Positions 1 through 8,134 of a DNA stretch of 64,000 bases are shown in pieces; positions within the stretch are counted from its first letter, which is position 1; each line of letters opens with the position of its first letter. This stretch comes from Pseudomonadota bacterium (GTDB taxonomy: Bacteria; Pseudomonadota; Alphaproteobacteria; Rhizobiales; Xanthobacteraceae). The position numbers and the translations under genes are program-made. The notes below the pieces were generated by a model. It saw nothing but the letters and a program-made list of their open reading frames with translations. It was not told the DNA's origin and ran no database searches. Where the stretch lies: NCBI GenBank assembly GCA_018242205.1, contig JAFECJ010000013.1, forward strand, positions 1 to 64,000, read 5' to 3'.

Positions 1-26
1 CGGCCCGGCGTCGTAACGACACCGCG

Positions 27-140
27 ATGGAGCGCCGCGGGGCGCAGGTTCTCCGCGTCATGGAGAACCGCGCACCGCAAAGGTGCGAAATCGAATGGGC
101 GCCTCGCGGCGCTCCATTCCCTCGGGCTATTTTCCGAGGG
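27..140. other. Candidate structured RNA or palindromic repeat element upstream of ureG
   Basis: Positions 27-45 can pair with 99-117 over 19 consecutive positions (18 Watson-Crick plus one G-U). Inside this stem sit two perfect hairpins: 47-54 with 62-69 (8 bp, 7-nt loop) and 71-76 with 82-87 (6 bp, 5-nt loop), making a three-way junction. A fourth perfect hairpin follows at once, 119-125 with 134-140. No coding sequence explains the block. It could be a structured RNA, an mRNA leader or 3' element, or a mobile palindromic repeat. The rest of the upstream stretch (1-26 and 141-283) shows nothing I can identify; the end of a preceding gene, possibly ureF, could lie to the left. Confidence 0.5.
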
Positions 141-283
141 TAGGAAAAAGGGAAGGCAGGCCGCCCCGGGCCTCAAACAATAGGGGCGAAGGCGCACGCG
201 CCCCGCCAAGTTTCCCTCCCTTGCGCCGCGCGCGGGAATGGCCGAAACAACGGCGCCGGAATTCGTCAGGATACGCAAACGCC

Positions 284-910
284 ATGAGCCAAGCGACAAG
301 CCCCCACGGTCCTCTCCGCGTCGGTGTCGGCGGCCCGGTCGGCTCCGGCAAGACGGCGCTGATGGATGCCCTGTGCAAGGCGCTGCGCGACCGCTACCAG
401 ATCGCCGCCATCACCAACGACATCTATACCAAGTGGGATGCCGACTATCTGGTGCGCTCCGGCGCGCTCGATGCCGACCGCATCGCCGGCGTCGAGACCG
501 GTGGCTGCCCGCACACAGCGATCCGCGAGGATGCCTCGATCAATCTCGCGGCTGTCGCCGACATGCGCGCCAAGTTTCCCGATCTCGACCTGATCCTGAT
601 CGAGTCCGGCGGTGACAATCTCGCCGCCACCTTCTCGCCGGAACTCGCCGACATCACGATCTACGTCATCGACGTCGCCGCCGGCGATAAAATCCCGAGC
701 AAGGGCGGTCCCGGCATCACACGCTCGGATCTCCTGGTCATCAACAAGATCGATCTCGCGCCCTATGTCGGTGCTTCGCTCGTAGTGATGGAGCGCGACG
801 CCAAGAAGATGCGTGGCAAGCGGCCCTTCGTCATGACCAATATGCGCGAGGGCAAGGATGTCGCCGCGGTCGTCAGGTTCATCGAGGAGAAGGGCGGGCT
901 CGCGCATTAG
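284..910 (+). CDS. ureG: Urease accessory GTPase UreG
   Basis: UreG is the SIMIBI-class GTPase that delivers nickel to apo-urease together with UreD/UreF/UreE in the cytoplasm. The 208-residue product matches the usual family length. Visible motifs are the P-loop GPVGSGKT at residues 17-24, the metal-binding Cys-Pro-His at 75-77, the ESGGDN stretch near 107-112 and the guanine-specificity motif NKID at 154-157. The reading frame stays open far upstream, but that extension is low-complexity and Arg/Pro-rich and does not resemble UreG, so the ATG at 284 is chosen. The other urease genes are not in the window and presumably lie to the left. Family call is firm. Confidence 0.96.
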   Translation: MSQATSPHGPLRVGVGGPVGSGKTALMDALCKALRDRYQIAAITNDIYTKWDADYLVRSGALDADRIAGVETGGCPHTAIREDASINLAAVADMRAKFPDLDLILIESGGDNLAATFSPELADITIYVIDVAAGDKIPSKGGPGITRSDLLVINKIDLAPYVGASLVVMERDAKKMRGKRPFVMTNMREGKDVAAVVRFIEEKGGLAH

Positions 911-920
911 ACTTGAATGA

Positions 921-953
921 GGCAACGGGGCGCCGCGATGGACGCCCCGTGCC
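921..953. terminator. Hairpin between convergent ureG and glycine-zipper gene
   Basis: ACGGGGCG at 925-932 pairs with CGCCCCGT at 943-950, extended by GGC/GCC with one bulged base. It lies between two convergent genes, so it may serve both. There is no T tract, so this is inferred from position and stability only. Confidence 0.45.
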
Positions 954-976
954 TACTCGAAAGGTGGTCGCGTCGC

Positions 977-1267
977 TCAGTAGCGATAGCGGCAATGGCG
1001 ACGACCCCAGTCGTCGTGCCAGCAGACGCGATGCCGATGGTGGCGATAGTGCCGCTCCTCGGCATTGGCGCCGATTGCCGCTCCGGTGGTGCCGCCGATC
1101 ACCGCGCCGACCGCCGCGCCTTCCGGACGCCCGGTTACCGCGCCGCCGATCACGGCGCCGGCGCCGGCGCCGACAATGGCGCCGCCGATCGCACTCTGCG
1201 CACTGGCGCCGACCGGCATTGTCGTCAGCGCAGCCAGCATCGCAGCGCCAAGAATTGCCTTGCGCAT
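977..1267 (-). CDS. Small exported glycine-zipper protein
   Basis: The 96-residue product begins with a typical Sec signal peptide (MRKAILGAAMLAALTT..., cleavage near ASA-Q around residue 24). A glycine-zipper region of repeated GxxxG/GxxxA steps follows, about residues 25-65, as seen in proteins that insert in or span the outer membrane. The C-terminus is short, His/Arg-rich, with two cysteines. The ATG at 1267 is chosen because GGAGG lies 6 bases upstream and the signal peptide starts there; a longer start at 1282 adds five residues. Glycine-zipper family proteins are common in Rhizobiales and their role is mostly unknown. It is convergent with ureG and divergent from the amidase gene. Confidence 0.75.
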   Translation of the reverse strand: MRKAILGAAMLAALTTMPVGASAQSAIGGAIVGAGAGAVIGGAVTGRPEGAAVGAVIGGTTGAAIGANAEERHYRHHRHRVCWHDDWGRRHCRYRY

Positions 1268-1341
1268 GTCTAGCCTCCACAATGATTGTCTGAAGTCGCC
1301 TCAAGTCTCCCTAGAAAACGTCGCCTGTGAAAGTTGGTTCC

Positions 1342-2640
1342 ATGAACAAGACATCGGCGCAGGAGCGCCTTGCCGCCGCCCTGCAACGCATCGATGACAG
1401 CCAAGGCGAGGGCGCGCGCGCCGTGCTTACCGTCTATCGCGAGGCGGCGCAGGCCGCGGCGGAAGCCAGCGATGCGCGCGCCCGCACCGGCGTGTCGCTC
1501 GGGCCGCTCGACGGCGCCATCGTCACCGTCAAGGATCTGTTCGACGTCGCCGGTGACGTGACGCGCGCCGGCTCGAAGGTGATCGCCAGCGAAGGCAAGG
1601 TCGCTGCGTCGGACGCCGTGATCGTGCAGCGGCTGCGCGCCGCCGGCGCGGTGATCGTCGGCAAGACCAACATGTCGGAATTCGCCTTCACCGGCATGGG
1701 CGCCAATCCGCATTACGGCACGCCGGCCAATCCGGCCGACCGCGCGCGCGTACCGGGCGGCTCGTCGTCCGGCGCCGGCGTCGCGGTGGCCGACGACATG
1801 TGCGAGATCGGCATCGGCAGCGACACCGGCGGCTCGGTGCGCATTCCGGCGTCGCTGTGCGGCATCGTCGGCTTCAAGCCGTCGAAGCAGCGCGTGCCGA
1901 CCGACGGTGCGTTTCCGTTATCCTACTCGCTCGACTCCATCGGTCCGCTGGCGAAATCGGTGGCGCAATGCGCCGCCGCCGATGCGGTGATGGCGCAGGA
2001 AACGCCGTGGACCGTCGACGCCGCGCCGCTCGCCGGTCTGCGCGTCGGTGTCGCTCAGGGTTTGCCCTTAGAAAATCTCGACGACACCGTCGGCCGGCGT
2101 TTTCCCGAAGCGCTCGATCGTCTGGAGAAGGCGGGCGTGCACTTGTCTTACGAGAAGCTGCCGTTGTTCGACGACATGATCGCGTTGCAAACGCGGACCA
2201 GCATTCTCGTCGCCGAGGCTTATTCGGTGCATAGCGAACGCATGGTGCGCGCGAGTGCCGGCGTCGACCCGATCGTTGCCGGCCGGCTCGGCTACGGCAA
2301 GGACATCGCCGCGCACGCTTATGTCAGCGCCGTGCGCACCCGCAACGCGCTCATCGCCGCCATGGACGAGCGTCTTCGCGATCTCGACGTGCTGGTGATG
2401 CCGTCGACGGCCATCGTCGCGCCGCGTCTCGACGAAATCATCGAGTCGAAGGCGTTCATGCAGCGCAACGCCATGTTGTTGCGCAACACCACGATCGGCA
2501 ACTTCTTCGATCTCTGTGGCATCTCGCTGCCGTTGCCGCGCGACGGTCTGCTGCCGACCGGCCTGATGCTGCTCGCCCGCAACGGCCACGACCGGCGGCT
2601 GCTGCGCATCGCCGCTGCGGTCGAGCGATTGTTCTGTTAA
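1342..2640 (+). CDS. Amidase signature family hydrolase
   Basis: The 432-residue cytoplasmic enzyme hydrolyses a small amide. It shows the amidase-signature triad: Lys64 in TVKDLFDVAG, the cis-Ser cluster GGSSSG at 139-144, and the nucleophile Ser165 in DTGGSVRIP. Length fits the family. Substrate cannot be read from sequence. It is not a GatA of the tRNA amidotransferase as far as context shows, since gatB/gatC are absent. Neighbours (ureG, a MarR regulator, a Liv-type ABC transporter) suggest a role in using an imported amide or urea-like nitrogen source; this is inference. The in-frame GTG at 1327 is an alternative start. Its stop lies 4 bases from the convergent marR-like stop. Confidence 0.88.
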   Translation: MNKTSAQERLAAALQRIDDSQGEGARAVLTVYREAAQAAAEASDARARTGVSLGPLDGAIVTVKDLFDVAGDVTRAGSKVIASEGKVAASDAVIVQRLRAAGAVIVGKTNMSEFAFTGMGANPHYGTPANPADRARVPGGSSSGAGVAVADDMCEIGIGSDTGGSVRIPASLCGIVGFKPSKQRVPTDGAFPLSYSLDSIGPLAKSVAQCAAADAVMAQETPWTVDAAPLAGLRVGVAQGLPLENLDDTVGRRFPEALDRLEKAGVHLSYEKLPLFDDMIALQTRTSILVAEAYSVHSERMVRASAGVDPIVAGRLGYGKDIAAHAYVSAVRTRNALIAAMDERLRDLDVLVMPSTAIVAPRLDEIIESKAFMQRNAMLLRNTTIGNFFDLCGISLPLPRDGLLPTGLMLLARNGHDRRLLRIAAAVERLFC

Positions 2641-2644
2641 GTGC

Positions 2645-3187
2645 TCAGACCTCGCGCAGGCCGTCCATCAGCGCGCGGTAGCGCGGCTCGCCGAGCTTGG
2701 CCAGCAGACCGGCTTCGTGCTGGTCCGCGAGCGCGATGGCCTGCTTCAGCGTTGCCTGTCCGGTCGGCGTCAGACGCAGCGCATGGCGGCGGCCATCCGC
2801 TGTCGACGGCAGACGCTCGATGAGGCCGCGTTTCTGCAGGCGGTTGAGCAGCCGCACCAGGCGGGCCCGTTCGATCGCCAGCGTATTGCCGAGTTCGGCC
2901 TGCGACAGGCCTTCGTTGGCCTCGATGACCGACAACACCGAAAACTGCGCCGGGCTGATTTCCAGCGGCGCCAGCGTGCGGATGAAGTCCTGAAACACCC
3001 AGATCTGCAAACGGCGGATGAAATAGCCGAGGTGGCCGTCGAGCGCGCCGAGGTCGCTGACGGCGCCGGCTCTGCGGCGTCCGGCCGCGGGCCTGCCGTC
3101 GGATGCGCCGGCCTCGGCCGGTTTGGCGGTGCGGCTCGCGCCGTGTTCGGCGGTCATCGTCCTGCTTGGCGCAGCCCTCTGCGTCAT
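2645..3187 (-). CDS. MarR-family transcriptional regulator
   Basis: The 180-residue product has a winged-helix domain, about residues 55-175, with the MarR features ISPAQFSVLSVIE (helix 2), SQAELGNTLAIERARLVRLL (recognition helix region) and the wing STADGRRHALRLT. About 50 N-terminal residues are basic, Ala/Arg-rich and probably disordered; a second ATG at 3157 would remove ten of them. An AGGGAG sits upstream of the ATG at 3187. It is divergent from the Liv-type transporter operon and convergent with the amidase, so it probably controls one or both, and itself, through the palindrome at 3255-3275. The ligand is unknown. Confidence 0.87.
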   Translation of the reverse strand: MTQRAAPSRTMTAEHGASRTAKPAEAGASDGRPAAGRRRAGAVSDLGALDGHLGYFIRRLQIWVFQDFIRTLAPLEISPAQFSVLSVIEANEGLSQAELGNTLAIERARLVRLLNRLQKRGLIERLPSTADGRRHALRLTPTGQATLKQAIALADQHEAGLLAKLGEPRYRALMDGLREV

Positions 3188-3254
3188 CCCGGGTCGCTCC
3201 CTGGTGGCGGCGCATCATACGGTGTGCGCCCGTCCGATTATGGTGTTGACGGGA

Positions 3255-3275
3255 ATTGTTGTCCTAGTCAACAAT
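3255..3275. promoter_or_regulatory. Palindromic operator candidate between marR-like gene and transporter operon
   Basis: ATTGTTG at 3255-3261 and CAACAAT at 3269-3275 are perfect inverted arms with a 7-base spacer, the size expected for a MarR dimer site. A second overlapping pair, TGTTGAC at 3244-3250 and GTCAACA at 3267-3273, has a 16-base spacer. The position in the divergent intergenic region supports autoregulation and control of the transporter genes. Binding is inferred. Confidence 0.5.
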
Positions 3276-3421
3276 ATGATCCGAATTTGGCGATCGCTGG
3301 TGTCGGCGGCTGGAGGGCTGGCCGCGGTGGCATCGCCGCACGACGCGTGCCTGTAAAAGCCGGGAAAAATCCGGCATCATCGATCGAAACCGGCCTTTGA
3401 TGGCCAGGGGGAGGAAGTGCC

Positions 3422-4663
3422 ATGACGAGTAAGACACCCAAGAATTCCGTCGGCGTGAGCCGCCGTACCGTGACCGCCGGCCTCGGCGCGCTCGGCGTGA
3501 CCGCAGGCCTTGCGCCCTTCAACATCGCTCGCGCCGCCGGCCCCCTGAAGGTCGGCGTGTTGCTGCCGCGGTCGGGCTACCAGGCCGGCATCGGTCAGGA
3601 CTGCCAACGCGGCGTCGATATCGCCGCCGGCATCCTCAAGGACATGGGCTATCCCGAACTGCAGATCATCAACGCCGACACCGAAACCAATGTCGATGTC
3701 GCCCGTTCGCGCGCCGAGAAGCTGATCGGCGAGGGTGCGCAGCTTCTGGTCGGCGCCTTCGACTCGGGCCAGTCGAGCGCCATCGCGCAGGTCGCCGAGC
3801 AGAAGGGCGTGCCCTTCGTCATCAACATCGCCGCGGCGCCGCCGATCACCGAGCAGGGCTACAAGTTCGTCTTCCGCAACTTCCCGACCGCGCCGATGAT
3901 CCTGCGCGATGCCTTCAACAACCAGAAGGAAATCTTCGCGGCCGTCGGCACCGCGCCGAAGACGGCGGTGTTCCTGCACGTCAACGACACCTTCGGCACC
4001 GCGATGTCGAAGGCGATTCCGGGCCTGATGCCCAAGTTCGATATGCCGTACAAGATCACCGAGACGATCGCCTACGATCCGGCGGCGCGCGACCTGTCGG
4101 TCGAATTGGCCAAGGCCAAGGCTACCGGCGCCGAAGCCATGATCGTGGTCAGCCGTCTCAACGACGCGATCCTCTTGACCCGCGAAATGGTCAAGCAGCG
4201 CTGGTCGCCGATGGCGATCCTGAGCATGGGTCCGGGCTGGTACGAGGACCAGTATCTGAAGACGCTGGGCAAGCTGTCGGACGGTCCTCTGAGCTTCGTG
4301 CCGTGGTACGATCCCAACAAGCCGCTCTCGAAAAAGCTCGAAGAGGCGCTGGCGAAGGCGTTCCCGGGCGTGAACCTCAACACCAACCATGTCTACACCT
4401 TCGAAGCCCTGCTGGTGGCGGCCGACGCCTACAAGCGCGCCGGCTCGAGCGACCCGAAGGCGCTGGCGGACGCCATCCGCAAGACCAACATCACCAACAA
4501 CGCCAGCCCTGGCCCCGGCATTCAGTTCGACGCCAAGGGCCAGAACGACAAGCTGCTGGACAGCGCCATCCAGAACCGCGGCGGCAAGCTCGTCACCGTC
4601 GCGCCGAAAGTGGCGGCCAATGCCAAACCGGAATGGCCCCTGAAGCCGTATAACCAGCGCTAG
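3422..4663 (+). CDS. Periplasmic substrate-binding protein of a branched-chain amino acid/amide-type ABC transporter
   Basis: The 413-residue protein is a type-I periplasmic binding protein of the LivK/Peripla_BP_6 family, which captures amino acids, amides, urea or aromatic acids for the permease encoded downstream. The N-terminus carries a Tat-type signal (SRRTV at 13-17, hydrophobic stretch to about 36, cleavage near ARAA at 36-39), then the family-typical KVGVLLPRSG. The start is firm: GGGGGAGG lies just upstream of the ATG. It heads a five-gene run with two permeases and two ATPases. The ligand cannot be named; the neighbouring amidase and urease gene suggest an amide, which is inference. 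Confidence 0.92.
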   Translation: MTSKTPKNSVGVSRRTVTAGLGALGVTAGLAPFNIARAAGPLKVGVLLPRSGYQAGIGQDCQRGVDIAAGILKDMGYPELQIINADTETNVDVARSRAEKLIGEGAQLLVGAFDSGQSSAIAQVAEQKGVPFVINIAAAPPITEQGYKFVFRNFPTAPMILRDAFNNQKEIFAAVGTAPKTAVFLHVNDTFGTAMSKAIPGLMPKFDMPYKITETIAYDPAARDLSVELAKAKATGAEAMIVVSRLNDAILLTREMVKQRWSPMAILSMGPGWYEDQYLKTLGKLSDGPLSFVPWYDPNKPLSKKLEEALAKAFPGVNLNTNHVYTFEALLVAADAYKRAGSSDPKALADAIRKTNITNNASPGPGIQFDAKGQNDKLLDSAIQNRGGKLVTVAPKVAANAKPEWPLKPYNQR

Positions 4664-4700
4664 TAAGGCTTCGGCCCGAACTCTCGATCAATAACGACGT

Positions 4701-4725
4701 CATGCCCGGCACGAGGCCGGGCATG
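4701..4725. repeat. Small palindromic intergenic repeat
   Basis: A perfect 10-bp inverted repeat (CATGCCCGGC and GCCGGGCATG, 5-base loop) lies between the binding-protein gene and the first permease gene. It resembles the short palindromes scattered in Rhizobiales intergenic regions. In this position it could also reduce read-through from the highly expressed binding-protein gene to the permeases, as intercistronic hairpins often do. Confidence 0.5.
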
Positions 4726-4769
4726 GCGGCGAAGGGATCGTATCGGGTCTGTGTTCCAAGGATGATGAG

Positions 4770-5642
4770 TTGCCCTTCGATATCTATCTCAACGTTGCCG
4801 TCGGCGGCATTCTGACCGGGCTGGTCTACGGCCTGATGGCGCTCGGCCTGTCGGTGATCTTCGGCGTCGTCCGCGTCGTCAATTTCGCTCATGGCGAGAT
4901 GATGACGGTGGCGATGTACATCGCCGTCACCTTGTTCTCCGCGTTCCATCTCGATCCGCTGGTCATGCTGCTGCCGATCGCCGCCGTGCTCGGCGTCTTC
5001 GGCTATGCGCTGCAGGCCAGCCTGATCAACCCGTTCATCACGCGCCCCGAGCACAGCCAGTTCCTCCTGCTCGTCGCGGTCGCGATCATCATGGTCAACA
5101 TCCTGCTGATCGTGTTCGGGCCCGATGCGCAGAATGTGCAAGTGTCATACGCCTATGACAGCTATCAGATCGGTCCGCTGATCGTCGATGCCACCAAGGC
5201 CTATGCGGCGGTCGCGGCGCTGGTCGTGGCGGCGGCGCTGTTCTGCTTCTTTCAGTATACCACGCTTGGCACCGCGATCCGCGCCTGCGCCGACAACTAT
5301 CATGGCGCACTCGTGGTCGGCCTCGACGTCAAACACCTTTACGCGCTGACCTTCGCGCTCGGCGCGGCTTGCGTCGGCGCGGCCGGCGTCATGCTGGCGC
5401 TGATCGTCGACGTGACGCCATCGATCGGCCCGGCCTATACGCTGCTTGCCTTCATCATCGTCATCACCGGCGGTCTCGGCTCGATGCCGGGTGCGCTGAT
5501 CGGCGGCGTGCTGATCGGGCTGACCGAAGCCATGGCCGGATTGCTGTTCACGCCGTCGGCCAAGAGCATGTTCTCGTTCGCCATCCTCGTTCTTGTGCTG
5601 CTGTTCCGGCCGCAAGGCATTCTCGGCAAGAAGGTGGCGTGA
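4770..5642 (+). CDS. livH: ABC transporter inner-membrane permease, LivH type
   Basis: The 290-residue product is a LivH-family permease with about eight hydrophobic segments and the family-typical GLMALGLSVIFGVVRVVNFAHGE near the N-terminus and GGLGSMPGALIGG near residue 235, the loop that contacts the ATPase. It forms the membrane channel with the next gene's product. The frame has no ATG, so the TTG at 4770 is used, with AAGGA about 7 bases upstream; the nearby ATG pair at 4762 is out of frame. The stop overlaps the livM-like start (TGATG), showing translational coupling. The symbol names the family, not a proven leucine substrate. Confidence 0.92.
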   Translation: MPFDIYLNVAVGGILTGLVYGLMALGLSVIFGVVRVVNFAHGEMMTVAMYIAVTLFSAFHLDPLVMLLPIAAVLGVFGYALQASLINPFITRPEHSQFLLLVAVAIIMVNILLIVFGPDAQNVQVSYAYDSYQIGPLIVDATKAYAAVAALVVAAALFCFFQYTTLGTAIRACADNYHGALVVGLDVKHLYALTFALGAACVGAAGVMLALIVDVTPSIGPAYTLLAFIIVITGGLGSMPGALIGGVLIGLTEAMAGLLFTPSAKSMFSFAILVLVLLFRPQGILGKKVA

Positions 5643-6646
5643 TGCTGGCTCGCCTTACCGAAGGCCTGTCGGGCCGCGCGCTTATTCTGCTGGCGGTATT
5701 GCTGGTCGTTTTGGCAGCCGCGCCATTCTTCGCCGGCGACTATCTGCTCACCGTCCTGATCCTGATCCTGTATTTCGCTTATGTCGGGCAGGCGTGGAAC
5801 ATCATGATGGGCTTTGCCGGACAACTGTCCCTCGGTCATGCACTCTATGTCGGGCTCGGCGCCTATACGGCGGCGGCGCTTTACGTGCATTACGGTATCG
5901 GTCCGTGGATCGGCCTTCTGGTCGCCATGCCGATCGCGGCGCTGGCCGGCGCTTTCATCGGTTACCTCGCCTTCCGCTTCAAGGTCGGCGGCGTCTATTT
6001 CGCCATCCTGACGATCGCCTTCGCCGAATTTGCCCGCGTCGGCTTCGATCATCTGCCCTTCACCAAGGGATCGTCCGGCCTGTTCCTGCCGGTGGCGCAA
6101 TTCAAGCACAACGATCTCTGGCATCTGCGCGGCCAGCCGGTGATGTTCTATTATGTGCTGTTGGTCGCCACGGTTGCCGCCTTCATCGGCTGCCGCGCGC
6201 TGTTGCAGAGCCGCATCGGCTATTTCTGGCTGGCGATCCGCGAGGACGAGGAAGCCGCGCGCTCCGCCGGCATCGACACCTTCCGCTACAAGATGATCGC
6301 GGTGGTCATCTCCGCGGCGATGACGTCGTTCGCCGGCGTCATCTACGCTTTTTATTACAACAACCTGTTTCCGGAGCAGGTCTTCCACATCTCACGCTCG
6401 ATCGAGATCATCCTCGGACCGATTGTCGGCGGCGTCGGCACCTTGTTCGGACCGATCCTGGGCGCCTTCGTGCTCACTGGGCTTGCCGAGTCGCTGACCG
6501 AAGGCCTGCATGCCATCGGCATCGACATCCCCGGCGCCAAACAGGTGTTCTACGGGATCTGTCTTCTGTTCGTGATCATGGCGCTGCCGGACGGCGTGTG
6601 GCCGTGGGTCAAACGCCGACTCGGACTGTCGGAGCGTGCCCCATGA
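5642..6646 (+). CDS. livM: ABC transporter inner-membrane permease, LivM type
   Basis: The 334-residue protein is the second permease of the transporter. It has about nine membrane segments, the motif WNIMMGFAGQLSLGHALYVGLGAY (near residues 47-70) and the coupling loop GGVGTLFGPILGA near 260-275, both diagnostic of LivM. The frame is open far upstream, but the ATG at 5642, overlapping the livH stop, gives the normal family length. The gene's end overlaps the next ATPase start by ATGA, so livH-livM-livG are tightly coupled. Substrate is unknown. Confidence 0.93.
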   Translation: MLARLTEGLSGRALILLAVLLVVLAAAPFFAGDYLLTVLILILYFAYVGQAWNIMMGFAGQLSLGHALYVGLGAYTAAALYVHYGIGPWIGLLVAMPIAALAGAFIGYLAFRFKVGGVYFAILTIAFAEFARVGFDHLPFTKGSSGLFLPVAQFKHNDLWHLRGQPVMFYYVLLVATVAAFIGCRALLQSRIGYFWLAIREDEEAARSAGIDTFRYKMIAVVISAAMTSFAGVIYAFYYNNLFPEQVFHISRSIEIILGPIVGGVGTLFGPILGAFVLTGLAESLTEGLHAIGIDIPGAKQVFYGICLLFVIMALPDGVWPWVKRRLGLSERAP

Positions 6647-7371
6647 GCGCGCTTCTCAAGATCGAGGGTATCAGCAAGCGCTTCCGCGGCCTGCTCGCGG
6701 TCGACAAGGTCAGCTTCGAGGTGCCGCAGGGCGGCATCCATGCGGTGATCGGGCCGAATGGCGCCGGCAAGACGACTTTGTTCAACATGATTGCCGGCGT
6801 TCATGCGCCCGATGGCGGCGCCATCACCTTTGCCGGGGAGCGCATTGACGGCCTGGCGCCCAATCAGGTCTGCCAGCGCGGCATCGGGCGCACCTTCCAG
6901 ATCGTTCGGCCGTTTCCGGCGCTGTCGGTCGAAGACAACGTGATTGTCGGCGCGCTGATGCATCGCCGTGACGTGACCGCGGCGCGCGCGCACGCCCACG
7001 AAGTGATGCGGCGGCTGGACCTGTACGACAAGCGCGCGCAACGCGCCGCATCGATGACGCTGCCGGACCGCAAGCGGCTCGAAGTCGCTCGCGCGCTCGC
7101 CACCGATCCAAAGCTGCTGTTGCTCGATGAAGTGATGGCCGGGCTGCGGCCGACCGAGACCGATCGCATCGTGGGCATTTTGCGCGACCTCAACCGCGAC
7201 ACCGGCTTGACGATCCTGCTCATCGAGCACGTCATGCGCGCGGTGATGGCGCTGGCGCAGCAGATCGTCGTTCTGCATCACGGCGCCAATATCGCCGAAG
7301 GCGCGCCGACGGATGTCGTGCGCGACAAGGCTGTGATCGACTCCTATCTGGGCGCGGAGGCGGTCGCATGA
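6643..7371 (+). CDS. livG: ABC transporter ATPase, LivG type
   Basis: The 242-residue nucleotide-binding subunit powers the Liv-type importer. Walker A GPNGAGKTT is at 37-45, Walker B LLLLDE at 158-163 and the switch His at about 196. The ABC signature, normally LSGGQ-like, reads MTLPDRKRLE at 138-147, a strongly changed version; divergent signatures occur in part of the LivG family, where the partner LivF supplies a canonical one. The last alanine and stop codon (GCA TGA) lie inside the palindromic repeat at 7366-7410. The start is set by the ATGA overlap with livM. Confidence 0.92.
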   Translation: MSALLKIEGISKRFRGLLAVDKVSFEVPQGGIHAVIGPNGAGKTTLFNMIAGVHAPDGGAITFAGERIDGLAPNQVCQRGIGRTFQIVRPFPALSVEDNVIVGALMHRRDVTAARAHAHEVMRRLDLYDKRAQRAASMTLPDRKRLEVARALATDPKLLLLDEVMAGLRPTETDRIVGILRDLNRDTGLTILLIEHVMRAVMALAQQIVVLHHGANIAEGAPTDVVRDKAVIDSYLGAEAVA

Positions 7372-7410
7372 TCCCGAAAAATGGGAACCGGCTTTCGGAC
7401 AAGATCATTC
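7366..7410. repeat. 45-bp palindromic repeat, copy 1, overlapping the livG stop
   Basis: The element starts GCATGATCCCGAAAA and ends AAGATCATTC, with an inner palindrome CCGAAA/TTTCGG. A second copy at 56693-56737 is the same length and differs at only a few positions. In both copies the leading GCATGA supplies the upstream gene's final Ala codon and TGA stop. I recall similar elements from Rhizobiales intergenic regions. Function unknown; it separates livG from livF in the mRNA. Confidence 0.8.
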
Positions 7411-7426
7411 GAAAGGATCAAGTCTG

Positions 7427-8131
7427 ATGCTTCTCGTCGAAAATCTCGATGTGCATTATGGCGACGCGCAGGCCCTTGACGGCGTCACGCTGGAGATTCC
7501 GGAACGCGCCATCGTCGCCATTGTCGGCGCCAACGGCGCCGGCAAGACGTCGCTGATCCGCGCCATCGCCGGCATCAACAAGCCGACGCACGGCCGCATC
7601 GTCTATCGTGGTGACAACATCGCCGGCCTGCCGAGCTACAAGGTCTGTAATCTCGGTATCGGCCAGGTGGCCGAGGGCCGGCAGGTGTTTCCGACGCTGA
7701 CCATCGCCGAGAACCTGGCGATGGGGGCGATGATTTCGCGCGCCAAGGCCAATCGCGACCGCAACCTCGATCGCGTCTATGCGATGTTCCCGCGGCTGGC
7801 CGAGCGTCGCGCGCAGGCCGCCGGCACCTTGTCCGGTGGCGAGCAGCAGATGCTGGCGATCGGCCGCTGCCTGATGGGCGAGCCTGAAGTCGTGATGTTC
7901 GACGAGCCGTCGCTGGGGCTGGCGCCGGCGGTGGTTCAGCAGGTGCTGGCGACGGTTCGCGATCTCAATCGCGACGGGCTGACCTGCGTGCTGGTCGAGC
8001 AGAACGTCGCGGTATCGCTCAAGCTGGCGAGCCACGCCTACGTGCTGGAGAACGGCCGCATCACCTTGTCGGGCTCGGGCGAGGCGTTGCTCGGCGACGA
8101 CCGCGTGCGGCAGGCCTATCTTGGAATCTGA
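7427..8131 (+). CDS. livF: ABC transporter ATPase, LivF type
   Basis: The 234-residue protein is the second ATPase of the importer. Walker A GANGAGKT is at 34-41, a canonical signature LSGGEQ at 135-140, and Walker B VVMFDE at 155-160. The sequence VAEGRQVFPTLTIAENLAMG near 81-100 is typical of LivF. AAGGA lies upstream of the ATG. The gene follows livG after 55 bases, most of them taken up by the palindromic repeat, and is the last gene of the transporter run. Confidence 0.94.
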   Translation: MLLVENLDVHYGDAQALDGVTLEIPERAIVAIVGANGAGKTSLIRAIAGINKPTHGRIVYRGDNIAGLPSYKVCNLGIGQVAEGRQVFPTLTIAENLAMGAMISRAKANRDRNLDRVYAMFPRLAERRAQAAGTLSGGEQQMLAIGRCLMGEPEVVMFDEPSLGLAPAVVQQVLATVRDLNRDGLTCVLVEQNVAVSLKLASHAYVLENGRITLSGSGEALLGDDRVRQAYLGI

Positions 8132-8134
8132 GGT

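Noticed and set aside
83..283. Upstream extension of the ureG frame
   Set aside because: It is Arg/Pro-rich, runs through the structured element and has no resemblance to UreG; the ATG at 284 gives the normal protein.
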